Below are positions 1 to 9,437 of a DNA stretch of 64,000 nt, one piece after another. The first letter of the stretch is position 1, and each line of letters starts with the position of its first letter. The notes beneath the pieces are model-generated. The model ran no database searches and was not told the DNA's origin. It worked only from the letters and a program-made list of their open reading frames with translations. Source of the DNA: Sphingomonadales bacterium Ga0077557 (GTDB lineage Bacteria > Pseudomonadota > Alphaproteobacteria > Sphingomonadales > Sphingomonadaceae); assembly GCA_001464615.1 (NCBI GenBank), contig LNFI01000008.1:186001-250000 (forward strand), read 5' to 3'. The translations under genes were made by a program, and so were the position numbers.

Positions 1-929
1 TCGTCTCCAACGCCATGGTCGCGACCCAGGATGGGTCCAGCTATGGCCAGTTCGGCGCAGCGCGCTTTGTTGGCCCCGGGATTGCCGCACAAAAGGGCGC
101 AATTGCGATGGTGATCCGATCGATTGGCAGCGATCATGGCCGTGGCCCGCATACCGGCCAGACTAATTTCCCGAAGGGCGTCGCGCCAATTCCTGCCGCC
201 GCGCTGTCGACATCGGATGCCGATAACCTCTCCCGCATGGTGGCGCGGGGCAAACCGATCACGCTTCATCTGGTGCTCACGCCGCGTGAAACCGGCCAGC
301 ATGATACTGGCAACGTCATCGCCGAAGTGCCCGGCACCGATCCAAATGCAGGCCTGATCGTAGTCGGCGGCCATCTTGATAGCTGGGATCTCGGCACCGG
401 TGCGATTGACGATGCATCCGGCGTCGCCATCACCGCAGCGGCGGCGAAGCGGCTGCTCGATGGCCCTGCCCCGCGCCGCACGATTCGCGTCGTCTGGTTC
501 GGCGATGAGGAAACCGGCGGTGCCGGAGCGGCGGCCTATTTCGCGGCGCATAAGAACGAACGCCATGATCTGGTGGCGGAATCTGATTTCGGTGCCGATC
601 GTATCTGGCGGGTGGAGTTCAACCTGCCCGACAGCGCGAAACCTGCCGGCGACCGGGTCGCCGCGGCACTCGCGCCGCTTGGGATTGTCCGCGGCACGGC
701 ATTGGGCGGCGATGGCGCCGATATCGCACTGCTGGTGAAATCCGGGGTGGCCGCGATCGATCTCAACCAGTCCGGCACCCGTTATTTCGATTATCACCAC
801 ACGCCTGAAGACACGCTTGAGCGGATCGATCCCGAACAGCTGCGGCAAAATGTCGCGGCCTGGACCGCGATGCTGGCGGTAATCGCCAATGCGCCCGAAG
901 AAATCGGCACCACCAAAGCCAAGCCCTGA
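1..929 (+). CDS. M28 family zinc metallopeptidase, 5' end truncated by window edge
   Basis: ORF 15..929 contains GGHLDSWDLGTGAIDDASGV and FGDEETGGAGAAAYF, typical M28 metal-binding motifs; probably begins upstream of the window. Confidence 0.85.
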   Translation, partial: VSNAMVATQDGSSYGQFGAARFVGPGIAAQKGAIAMVIRSIGSDHGRGPHTGQTNFPKGVAPIPAAALSTSDADNLSRMVARGKPITLHLVLTPRETGQHDTGNVIAEVPGTDPNAGLIVVGGHLDSWDLGTGAIDDASGVAITAAAAKRLLDGPAPRRTIRVVWFGDEETGGAGAAAYFAAHKNERHDLVAESDFGADRIWRVEFNLPDSAKPAGDRVAAALAPLGIVRGTALGGDGADIALLVKSGVAAIDLNQSGTRYFDYHHTPEDTLERIDPEQLRQNVAAWTAMLAVIANAPEEIGTTKAKP

Positions 930-1059
930 TCTTCAGCGCATCAAGCCGACGTCAAAATGGTCGTTAGATAAAGAGAGATCGGCCTAATTGTGGCGGGGCC
1001 AGCACCTCGCCTTGCGACGATAAGGCCAGATCAACGCCAGTTTCTGTGGGAGCAGATCG

Positions 1060-1341
1060 ATGAAGAGCGCCATCACCGCCGCCGCCCTTGCTGTCGGAGT
1101 CATTACCCTTGCCGCCTGTGCGCGCTCGCCAGAAAGCGCCACCGTCGATAATGGCAGCGAGATCATTACGTCTAATATGGCGATGATGGCCGATAATATG
1201 GAAGAGCGGGCAGAAAGCATGTCCGATGCGATGGCCGCGAACATGATGGCCAGCGACGAAAACGCGATGGATATAGGCGCGGATGACGCCACGAGCGCGG
1301 CGGATGGCGCCGACCCATCCAATTCTACCCGAAAACGCTGA
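1060..1341 (+). CDS. small putative lipoprotein, Met/Asp-rich
   Basis: Signal peptide with lipobox-like LAAC followed by an acidic Met-rich tail. Confidence 0.6.
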   Translation: MKSAITAAALAVGVITLAACARSPESATVDNGSEIITSNMAMMADNMEERAESMSDAMAANMMASDENAMDIGADDATSAADGADPSNSTRKR

Positions 1342-1368
1342 TCACCCCGACCGGCGCAACCTGGCCAA

Positions 1369-1779
1369 TCAATCAATCGATTTGCGCAGAAAACGGTCAA
1401 TCACATTAGCGGTCAGCCGCGCCGGTCGGTGGGTATCCGCATCGATGCAGCACCAGCTCGATTGCACCTCGGCGAGCACTTCCTCGCCGCGCCGAATGAT
1501 CGTCTGATAAAAGGCGCGCGCGCCGTGAACCTTCTCCAGCAGCACCGTCGCGACCAGATCGTCCGCCAGAAAGGCGGGCTTGCGATAGGTAATTTCGTGC
1601 TTCAGCGCGACCCACAAATGCGCGGCAATCGCATCGGCCGGCGCCAGCCTTTCCCAATGGCTGATAACCGCCGCCTGTACCCATTTGAGATAGCTGGCAT
1701 TATTGACATGCCCCATGAAATCGATGTCGGCGGGATCAATGGCAACGCTGTAACTGTGCGGGATGGACTGTAGCATCAT
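1369..1779 (-). CDS. acyl-CoA thioesterase, 4HBT hotdog family
   Basis: IDPADIDFMGHVNNASYLKWVQ resembles the 4HBT signature. Confidence 0.8.
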   Translation of the reverse strand: MMLQSIPHSYSVAIDPADIDFMGHVNNASYLKWVQAAVISHWERLAPADAIAAHLWVALKHEITYRKPAFLADDLVATVLLEKVHGARAFYQTIIRRGEEVLAEVQSSWCCIDADTHRPARLTANVIDRFLRKSID

Positions 1780-1857
1780 ATGGCATCATAGCACGCCCAC
1801 CGCGCCCTGACGAAAGAATCTCGGGGCAAATGCAAAATTTCCGGAGCAGCTTACCCC

Positions 1858-2187
1858 ATGTCTTATAAGGATCCCGGCTTTAACGATCGCATCGCCAGCG
1901 CCGCCAAGGCCAAGCAGGCCGCGCTCGACAAGCTGAAGGCGCGTCCGCCGGTTGATGAAGCAGCCGTCGCTGCCAAGCTCGCAGCGCGTGCCGCCAAGGA
2001 AGCAGCCGATGCCGAGAAGCGCGCCGCCAAACAGGCCCAGCGCGAACAGGAAGCTGCCGAAAAGGCCGAACGCAAGCGATTGGAAGCCGAAGCCGAAGCC
2101 GCCAAGGTCAAGCCCGAACTGACCGAAGCCGAGAAAAAGGCCATTCGCGACGCCAAATACGCCGCCCGCAAACAGCGCAAGCGCTAA
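1858..2187 (+). CDS. Ala/Lys/Glu-rich coiled-coil protein (DUF6481-like)
   Basis: Charged helical composition; MSYKDPGFNDRIASAAKAKQAALDKLKARP resembles a conserved sphingomonad family. Confidence 0.6.
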   Translation: MSYKDPGFNDRIASAAKAKQAALDKLKARPPVDEAAVAAKLAARAAKEAADAEKRAAKQAQREQEAAEKAERKRLEAEAEAAKVKPELTEAEKKAIRDAKYAARKQRKR

Positions 2188-2228
2188 GCTGCATCGGCTG
2201 AGTTGACGCTCAGCCGATCGCCCTTGCG

Positions 2229-3605
2229 CTAGAAATAGGCGATCAGGCTGACCGCTGCGAACCTGGTGTCGCCGTTGCGCTGGGCATTGGGGGCTTGCCG
2301 CAGGAATGGCCCTTTGCGCAGATAAGTAAAGTCCACCTCGCCTCGCAAAACCTTGGGGATCACCCAATAGCGGGCGCGGATGTCGAACTGTTCGCCAGCA
2401 TAATTGCCAGACCGGCCCAGCGGATCGCGCACCCCGGTCGTCGCAAAGGCATCGGTAATTTCGGGCACGACCAGCGCGCGCGCATCGACCATCCCGTCCC
2501 AGCGCTTGGTCGGCTTCACTTCAAGCCGAACGCCTGGCGACGAAATATTGGAACGGTTGATTTCATTGAAGATGCCGCTGGGCGAAAAATCAACCCGGCG
2601 CCCGCCGAACAGCGTATCGAACCGGCCAAAACTCCCGGTTGATCGAGTGCCGCTCGCATAATCATATTCGATCGCAACCCGCAGCGCCCATGGCCCATTG
2701 AAGCTGTGGCCGATACTAAAATGATAAAATCCCGCGGACACACGCCGCGTCGGCGCATTCGCGGCAAGGCCTGCGGAGATCGTGCCATATTGGACAGCGC
2801 CCTCGGCGTCCCAGTCGAACCTGCCCGGCGCGGGGTCGCGATACAGCCGGAAATCGAACGTGTGGAGGTTGCGATCCATTGTCTGGAATGCCCCGCTATC
2901 GCTTTCGACAAGGCGGAAATAGCCGATGTCGATCTTGCCCCCAGCAATCAGCTTGGGCGTCGTGACAAAGGCACCCCAGAGCACCAGATTGATGCTTTCC
3001 CGGTCAAGCTCGACACGATTGGCGCGAAGACCGGCCTGATCAGTCGGCAGCCGGGTCTGCGGCAGCACCCAGAACGCAGTCGCCGCTGCCCCCGACTTTG
3101 CCTTATGGTCGAACCGCAGACCGGTATAGCCATTGGCGGTGTTGCGAAATTCCTCGGACGTTACCAGCCGCGACGACCCCAATGAAATGATCATCCGCCC
3201 GGCCTGAAGCGACGTCGTGCTGCCCTTGCCAAGCACCCCGCCAAGATCCGCAGCAATATAGGCCTGGACTGGCTCGACCGCGTTGACTTCGCTGGTGGTC
3301 ACCGGCGTGCCCGGCCCTGAATCATAAACCCGCGCGTCACGGATTTCGCCGCCAATACGGATCGGGTTGAAATTATATTCGGCAAACAGCGTGGTGCGCA
3401 GGCTCACCAGTTCGGATGCGCTGTCGAATCCCGGCCGGGCCTGACCGTCCAACGCTTCGAAGCGGACGCGCGTGCTGCCGTTGATCTTGAGATTGTCCGG
3501 CGCGCCAAGCGCTTCATATAGCGTCGGCGGATCCTTGGCGATTGCGGGCGCAGCCAGCCCAGTTGCAAGCGCAAGCGCCGCGATCCGCACCGTCGTTCGC
3601 GCCAT
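2229..3605 (-). CDS. alginate export family / outer-membrane beta-barrel protein
   Basis: Signal peptide MARTTVRIAALALATGLAAPAIA, then NGSTRVRFEALDGQARPGFDSASELVSLRTTLFAEYNF; start trimmed from the ORF-track start 3749. Confidence 0.75.
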   Translation of the reverse strand: MARTTVRIAALALATGLAAPAIAKDPPTLYEALGAPDNLKINGSTRVRFEALDGQARPGFDSASELVSLRTTLFAEYNFNPIRIGGEIRDARVYDSGPGTPVTTSEVNAVEPVQAYIAADLGGVLGKGSTTSLQAGRMIISLGSSRLVTSEEFRNTANGYTGLRFDHKAKSGAAATAFWVLPQTRLPTDQAGLRANRVELDRESINLVLWGAFVTTPKLIAGGKIDIGYFRLVESDSGAFQTMDRNLHTFDFRLYRDPAPGRFDWDAEGAVQYGTISAGLAANAPTRRVSAGFYHFSIGHSFNGPWALRVAIEYDYASGTRSTGSFGRFDTLFGGRRVDFSPSGIFNEINRSNISSPGVRLEVKPTKRWDGMVDARALVVPEITDAFATTGVRDPLGRSGNYAGEQFDIRARYWVIPKVLRGEVDFTYLRKGPFLRQAPNAQRNGDTRFAAVSLIAYF

Positions 3606-4471
3606 TAACGGCTCGCGAGCAGGAACCGCCGGTCGAGCGGCTGGATCGGGCGAGCGTTGAACGGAAAGAATGTCGCGAACCTGTCGATCTGCGCTGCCGA
3701 TGCGGTAATTGGCGTGCGCAAGATGACCCAGTCGACCGCTTCGGCGCACGGCGGTGTCGTCAGCGATCCTTCATAACGATCGAAACCGCGCGCGACCGGC
3801 AGCAGAGCACGCGGGTCAATCATCGGGCCGGTGCCAGTCTCACCCTCCTCGGCAGGGATCGCGGCGATCATCTTTCCCAGCGTCGGATTGCCCACGCCAT
3901 TGGCGACCAGAACCCCCACCACGCCAAAGCCGCCATCGGTCAGCTTGTGAACGAAATGAATTTCAAGCGGGAAGCGCCGCCCGTTGAGCAAATGTTCGCT
4001 CGGATGATGGATATGGAACTGCGCAAGCGCATAGGTCTTGCCGCCGACTGCAAAGCTGCTGCCGGGGGGCGCATCATATTGCACCGTATGGCCGTTATTC
4101 GTGGCGCGGATCGCCAGCGGTTTCCACGCAATCGCCAACCTGCCCAAATCGGCGGGAATAGCGTCCTTCAGGTCAATAGGACTTTCCTGCTCACCGCTAT
4201 TGCAGATCACATAATCCTTGCTGAGCGTCGACCAGTGATCCGGGCCGGTCGGGCCGGTATAGCCCCATTCAACATGCGCTGCCCGCTCACCGCTGGCGAC
4301 CTCGACTGCCTTGGCAGCTGGCGTTTCGGGTGCCGTTTGCGCCGCCACCTGCACGGCGATGCCGCCGGACGCGACCAGCCCCAGCAGCGTCAGGACTTTG
4401 CCGCTGTTCTTGTTGGGAGGCATATTTTTGAGGGCGTGCATGGTCTGCCTCGCTGCATTTTGCTGTGCCAA
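3605..4471 (-). CDS. alpha-type carbonic anhydrase
   Basis: EWGYTGPTGPDHW, QESPIDL, ALAQFHIHHPSEHLLNGRRFPLEIHFVH and SLTTPPCAEAVDWVI motifs; N-terminal signal/anchor. Confidence 0.9.
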   Translation of the reverse strand: MAQQNAARQTMHALKNMPPNKNSGKVLTLLGLVASGGIAVQVAAQTAPETPAAKAVEVASGERAAHVEWGYTGPTGPDHWSTLSKDYVICNSGEQESPIDLKDAIPADLGRLAIAWKPLAIRATNNGHTVQYDAPPGSSFAVGGKTYALAQFHIHHPSEHLLNGRRFPLEIHFVHKLTDGGFGVVGVLVANGVGNPTLGKMIAAIPAEEGETGTGPMIDPRALLPVARGFDRYEGSLTTPPCAEAVDWVILRTPITASAAQIDRFATFFPFNARPIQPLDRRFLLASR

Positions 4472-4762
4472 CGCTGCCTAGTGTTCAGCGCCTGCGCAAG
4501 TCTGCACCCTCATCAATGGCCCGCCCCCTACACCGCCAGCGCAAGAATCAGAAAAGGACCTTTAAAACTGCAAACCGATCATGTTCGCAGATCGGCTTTT
4601 TCAAGTCGCGTCGGGCAGCGGGTGATGTGATGGCGTGGATGCCCCCTACACAGCCAGGGCTATGCAATAATGGGGCTGTTACAGGCCCATGCATCGGGGG
4701 GATGTGGCCAAACAAGAACCAAAGATCACGCCAAAAGGCAGATTATCAATTGTTTGGATAAG

Positions 4763-4842
<80 letters not shown>

Positions 4843-4922
4843 ACGCTGGGGTGCCCTAGGGGGCATCACGATCGAGTGCAAGCAACATATCCGTCATCAG
4901 ACTAGCGCCGATCGGAAGAAGC

Positions 4923-4998
4923 TGGTGGGCCCGGCAGGACTCGAACCCGCAACCTAGCCGTTATGAGCGGCCAGCTCTAACCATTGAGCTACAGGCCC
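4923..4998 (-). tRNA. tRNA with CAT anticodon (Met or Ile2)
   Basis: Reverse complement GGGCCTGTAGCTCAATGGTTAGAGCTGGCCGCTCATAACGGCTAGGTTGCGGGTTCGAGTCCTGCCGGGCCCACCA, 76 nt. Confidence 0.92.
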
Positions 4999-5041
4999 CA
5001 CCGCCCGCACGCCTAGCGGAGGCAACCGCTGGAGAGCAAGC

Positions 5042-6058
5042 CTAGCCCGCTGCCGTAAGGAGATCAGCAAGCGTAATGGGTCGCCCACCGCGCAAATCGA
5101 GCATCGCCAGCACCTTTTCCCACCAGCGATCAAAAGCGGCGAGATCGGTCCGGTCGCGAACATAAGGGGTGTGGCCGGGAACCAAGGACGGCGAGTGGAA
5201 TGAGAAATTGAGCAAGGGCAGCCCTTCGCCCAATGCGATTCTTACCGCCTCCAGCGCATCGGCAAGCGGCATACCCTCTGGCGTCAACGCAACCCGCGCG
5301 AGCATGCCGGTGCGGGCAAACAGCCCACGCCCGCGCGGCACCCGGCCCAGCCCCGCATAAAGCGGTTGCCCTGCCCGCCGGAGAAGACCGGTAAAAATCG
5401 TGGTCAGCGGCAATTCGATCATGCCACCGATTCGGAACGGCGCATTATCGATCGCGGAAAAATCCGGCCCGCCTTCCGACGCATAGCTATAGCGCGCGCG
5501 CATCGAGCTATCGATCCGGTAGCCCCGCGCCGCCAGCAGCGCGACGGTTTGCGGGCCGATGCCATAACGCCCGGCGCGATATGCAATCGGGGGCACGCCA
5601 AAAGCATCGGTGATGGCCGCTGTCAGTGAATCGAGCTTGGCCGCTTCGAGCGTCATCGGCAGGTTGCCGGGAAAGCTGTTATGCGGCGTCACCGCTTCAT
5701 CAAAGGGCGGGTTGACCCAGGGGTGGAGCTGCGTGCCGATCGTCGTGCCCCCCTGCCCGATCAGCGACCGCAGAATATCGACGGCGGCTGGATTGCTGAC
5801 AATCGGGTGATCGATCATGAAATTCAGCGGTACGCCAGCCGCAGCGAAGCGGGCATGCGTGGCCGGCAATGCTGCGACCGCAGTCGTCGCGCGCGACTCC
5901 CGCGATAGCGGCGCGTGCCAGTCAAATTCCTCTTCGGTATCGACAAAAACGGTGAAGCGCGTGCCGAAATCAGCCGGCCAAGCGATCAGATCGGCTGGTG
6001 CAGGCAGCGGCGGACGATACCCGCCCGCGACATTTACCGGAGGATCACGCACCGGCAC
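5042..6058 (-). CDS. polysaccharide deacetylase-like (WalW-type) protein
   Basis: FTVFVDTEEEFDW, GTTIGTQLHPWVNPPFDE and YRAGRYGIG motifs. Confidence 0.75.
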   Translation of the reverse strand: MPVRDPPVNVAGGYRPPLPAPADLIAWPADFGTRFTVFVDTEEEFDWHAPLSRESRATTAVAALPATHARFAAAGVPLNFMIDHPIVSNPAAVDILRSLIGQGGTTIGTQLHPWVNPPFDEAVTPHNSFPGNLPMTLEAAKLDSLTAAITDAFGVPPIAYRAGRYGIGPQTVALLAARGYRIDSSMRARYSYASEGGPDFSAIDNAPFRIGGMIELPLTTIFTGLLRRAGQPLYAGLGRVPRGRGLFARTGMLARVALTPEGMPLADALEAVRIALGEGLPLLNFSFHSPSLVPGHTPYVRDRTDLAAFDRWWEKVLAMLDLRGGRPITLADLLTAAG

Positions 6059-6060
6059 GA

Positions 6061-8739
6061 TCAGATGGTTGAAACTTGGCCCACACCCTGAGTGAAGGCG
6101 GCGGGCAGCCGCAAAGTCAAGCGATCAACGCCGATCGTCAGGCTGCCGCCGAGCTCAACCGCCAGGTTTCGCGCGAGCCGCAGCGCAAAGCCGGTGCCAA
6201 GCAGGGGCGCTCCTTCAATTTCGGCCTCGCTTTCGGCGTCAATCGCGAGCAACGCATCGCCGGGATAGGCCGCCAATGCGCGTGGCCGACCGATGTGGAC
6301 AGCGACCGTGTCTTCGCCTTCGCGGCCCAGCCGGATCGCAATCGTCTCGCCAGCACTGCCAGCAGAAACCAAAGCCGCAAACAGCCGGGTGAACAACCGA
6401 TCGACCGCACGATCATCGCCCTTGATCGCAACATCGCCGGCATCGATATCAAGCAGGATAGACGCCTGACGCAATGTCGCCAGCGGCGCTAGGTCATGCA
6501 CGATTCGCTGCAGCAACAGCCCGACCGGCACCTCAGTCGGGCGCAAATCCAGCGCCTGGGCTTCAATCCGTGCTGCCATATCGAGATCATCGATTGCGCC
6601 GAGCAAGCCCATTGCCTGATCACGGATCGTTTCGGCATAATCGCGATATGGGCCTGGCACGGGGCCAAGCAATTCGCCCTCAATCATCTCAGCAAAGCCA
6701 GCAATCGCGGTTGTCGGCGTGCGGAGTTCGTGCACCAATTGGCGCAGCGAATCGATCGCGGGGGAACGGTCGCCATGATCGGGTTCGGCTCGCTCGTCAG
6801 CCCGGGGGCGGCGCGCAGTGCCACGATAGCCGGTGAAGCGTCCGGTTGCATGATCGAACACCGGCACGCCCGAAATCCGCCATTGGCCTGCCGCATCGGA
6901 CTGGCCGTCAATCAGCAAGCGCGCATCGGCAAAGGCAGATCGGCGGCGATAGGCACCAGCCGCCACACCATCAACCTTCGCAGCGTCGATGCCACTGGCG
7001 AGATCGAGCGAGATGCCGATCACTGCTGCCCGCGCAACGCCTTCTACCCACCGGATCGTGCCTGCTGCATCGGTTTCAAACCGGAAGCCTGAACGCGGGG
7101 CGATTGATGCGGCGACATCATTGGCGGCCAATGTCTCATCATCGGGCCGCCCAGTTTCCTCACGCTGCCGGTTGAAGGCATCGATCCGCGCGACAAGATC
7201 AGAGATCTGATAAGGTCCGCGGGGCGCAATATCCTGGCCATCGCCGACTAACGGCGCGGCCGGCGCAGCCACTGCCGCTGCCGATAGGTCATCGACAGGC
7301 GCGGTAATCGGCGCTGGCTCAACGAGCGCCAGCGGCACTGGCGCTGAAGTTGGCTCGCTCTCAATTAGCGCCACAGGAGGCAGATCGCTGTCGGGCAACG
7401 AGGTAGTCGTCTCGGCGGCCGCTGGCGCGGGATTTTCCGGCACGATTTCTTGCGGCGCCACATCGTCTTGCTGGCGCAGTGCCTCGACAACCACGGGCAA
7501 GCCAAAGGCGACGGTGGCAATCGACACAAACGACCACTCGCTGCTGGTTTCAGCTGGCACATCCGCAACGCGCTCGACAGGCGCTGGCGTTGGCACGGCT
7601 TCGGCCGCTGGGGCCGGTGCGGCGGGTGGCAGCGTGAAGGCTGGCTGCACATTGGGCAAGCGGAGCGCCTGGGGCCTGGTCGGCGCGATCGCCGGACGCG
7701 CCGCAATCACCGATGTCCAGTCAATCGACAGCGGTTGTGCAACATCCACGGATTCAGACAAAGCATCAGGCTGCTTCTCAAGCAGCGTCTCCGGCACATC
7801 CGCAATCGCCGCTGCACTTTCCAAAGTGCCTTCGGGCACGATGGGCGCAGATTCTATTGCCGAGACCGGCGCAAGGTCAGGCGCAGGCTCTATTTCAGGC
7901 TGCATCACGGCCTCAACCGCCGACGAGGCAACCTCTTCTGGTCCAGTCAATGGTTCGGGTGTGCCGCTCGTCCCAGTGGGCGCGAGCATCAACGGCGCGG
8001 CTGTGACTGCTGTCGCGACTTCAGCCAAGGGCGGCGACATTGGCAAGGGTGCCGGATCAGAAACTGGATCGACATCAACCGAGTCGGTGATCGGTTCGCC
8101 CGAAATAATCGGGTCCGCTTGCGCTTCAACTGTATCGATGACGGCCTGATCGACGGGTTCGACCGCCGTTTCAGCGGCAACATCGGCCTCAGTGGCGAAA
8201 AACAGCGGCTCGGGCTGCGCTTCAGCAGCAGCCTCTGGCGCGAACTCGGGCACTTGCGTAGCGTTCAACGGGGATACGCCAGGCAGCGCCGCCGGCAGAA
8301 TGAAATCAATCGGCCCGTAGCTTTCCAGTGCTCGACTGACTTCGGCGGGAAGATCACGGCGATGGCGCAGCACCGATCGCGCCGCCGGCGTCATCTCCGG
8401 CAGCATTGATATCCATTCGTCGCTGCGCAGATCAGCCATGCGCAGCACTGGCGCAGCAATCGCCAGATCTTCTTCGGCAAAAAGGCGGACTAACGGTGCA
8501 GGCGGACGCGCAAAGGCAAGCGCTCTGGCGCTCGCTGCGCGAATGGGTGACGGCACCTGCGGTCGGATCGAGCGCAACCGCGCCATCGCCATTTCACTGG
8601 CCGGCGCACGTCCGCGACCAATTAAGTCAACCAATTGGCGCCAGGCAGTCTGGGCGCCGAACGGGGTCGACATATCGGCCGTGAGTACAGTTTCCAGGCT
8701 ATCGTCGAAACGCAAATCTACAGTGCCTTTTGCCGCCAC
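6061..8739 (-). CDS. large sensor histidine kinase-like protein with DUF2336-like N-terminus and Pro/Ala/Glu-rich linker
   Basis: H-box LRQLVHELRTPTTAIAGFAEMI; G2-like GTGFALRLARNLAVELGGSL near the C-terminus; long low-complexity linker. Confidence 0.8.
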   Translation of the reverse strand: MAAKGTVDLRFDDSLETVLTADMSTPFGAQTAWRQLVDLIGRGRAPASEMAMARLRSIRPQVPSPIRAASARALAFARPPAPLVRLFAEEDLAIAAPVLRMADLRSDEWISMLPEMTPAARSVLRHRRDLPAEVSRALESYGPIDFILPAALPGVSPLNATQVPEFAPEAAAEAQPEPLFFATEADVAAETAVEPVDQAVIDTVEAQADPIISGEPITDSVDVDPVSDPAPLPMSPPLAEVATAVTAAPLMLAPTGTSGTPEPLTGPEEVASSAVEAVMQPEIEPAPDLAPVSAIESAPIVPEGTLESAAAIADVPETLLEKQPDALSESVDVAQPLSIDWTSVIAARPAIAPTRPQALRLPNVQPAFTLPPAAPAPAAEAVPTPAPVERVADVPAETSSEWSFVSIATVAFGLPVVVEALRQQDDVAPQEIVPENPAPAAAETTTSLPDSDLPPVALIESEPTSAPVPLALVEPAPITAPVDDLSAAAVAAPAAPLVGDGQDIAPRGPYQISDLVARIDAFNRQREETGRPDDETLAANDVAASIAPRSGFRFETDAAGTIRWVEGVARAAVIGISLDLASGIDAAKVDGVAAGAYRRRSAFADARLLIDGQSDAAGQWRISGVPVFDHATGRFTGYRGTARRPRADERAEPDHGDRSPAIDSLRQLVHELRTPTTAIAGFAEMIEGELLGPVPGPYRDYAETIRDQAMGLLGAIDDLDMAARIEAQALDLRPTEVPVGLLLQRIVHDLAPLATLRQASILLDIDAGDVAIKGDDRAVDRLFTRLFAALVSAGSAGETIAIRLGREGEDTVAVHIGRPRALAAYPGDALLAIDAESEAEIEGAPLLGTGFALRLARNLAVELGGSLTIGVDRLTLRLPAAFTQGVGQVSTI

Positions 8740-8900
8740 GCGGGGGCGTGTCGTAACGATTTCTTAACCGCATTGGCGGGGCTGTGGGAACTGCTGTTTT
8801 TGGCACGTCGCAATGTGGGACAATTGCGTTTGCCAGCAATTATATTATGTCGGTGCTGGTTGGCAGGATGGAAAAAATCCGCATCGAGGGAACGTAAATA

Positions 8901-9371
8901 ATGGCATTCGACCGCATCGATCGGCAAATTCTCGAATTGCTACAAGACGATGGCCGTATGACCAATGTTGAACTGGCCGAACGAGTCGGGTTGACGGCGC
9001 CGCCATGCCTGCGCCGCGTCCGCGCGCTTGAGGAACAAGGCGCGATCAAGGGCTATCACGCTAGCCTCGATGCGGCGACTCTCGGTTACCCAATCACTGT
9101 TTTTGCTCTGGTCAGCCTGCGCAGCCAGGCCGAGCAAGACCTGACGGCGTTCGAAGAATATGTCGACGCGATTCCCGAAATTCGCGAATGCCATATGCTG
9201 AACGGCGAGATCGATTTCATTCTGAAGATTGTCGCGACCGATTTGAAGGCGTTTCAGGATATTCTGACAACGCACCTCACCCCTGCCCCCAATGTCGCCA
9301 GCGTAAAGACATCGCTGACAATCCGCACCGCCAAGGCCCTGCCCGGCATCCCGGTGATCCCAGACGCCTAG
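8901..9371 (+). CDS. Lrp/AsnC family transcriptional regulator
   Basis: DRIDRQILELLQDDGRMTNVELAERVGLTAPPCLRRVRALEEQGAIKGY HTH followed by a RAM domain. Confidence 0.95.
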   Translation: MAFDRIDRQILELLQDDGRMTNVELAERVGLTAPPCLRRVRALEEQGAIKGYHASLDAATLGYPITVFALVSLRSQAEQDLTAFEEYVDAIPEIRECHMLNGEIDFILKIVATDLKAFQDILTTHLTPAPNVASVKTSLTIRTAKALPGIPVIPDA

Positions 9372-9380
9372 GCCCAATGC

Positions 9381-9410
9381 AAAAAGGGGGCGGCATTGCG
9401 GCCACCCCCT
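9381..9410 (-). terminator. Rho-independent terminator for the minus-strand TPR gene
   Basis: Minus strand GGGGGTGGC-CGCAAT-GCCGCCCCC followed by TTTTT, 28 nt past the stop at 9438. Confidence 0.75.
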
Positions 9411-9437
9411 CATTGATACTGTGGGTAAACGCGTCGA

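Noticed and set aside
7450-8409. 319-aa Arg/Gly/His-rich plus-strand ORF
   Set aside because: Antisense to the Ala/Pro-rich linker of the histidine kinase; low-complexity shadow.
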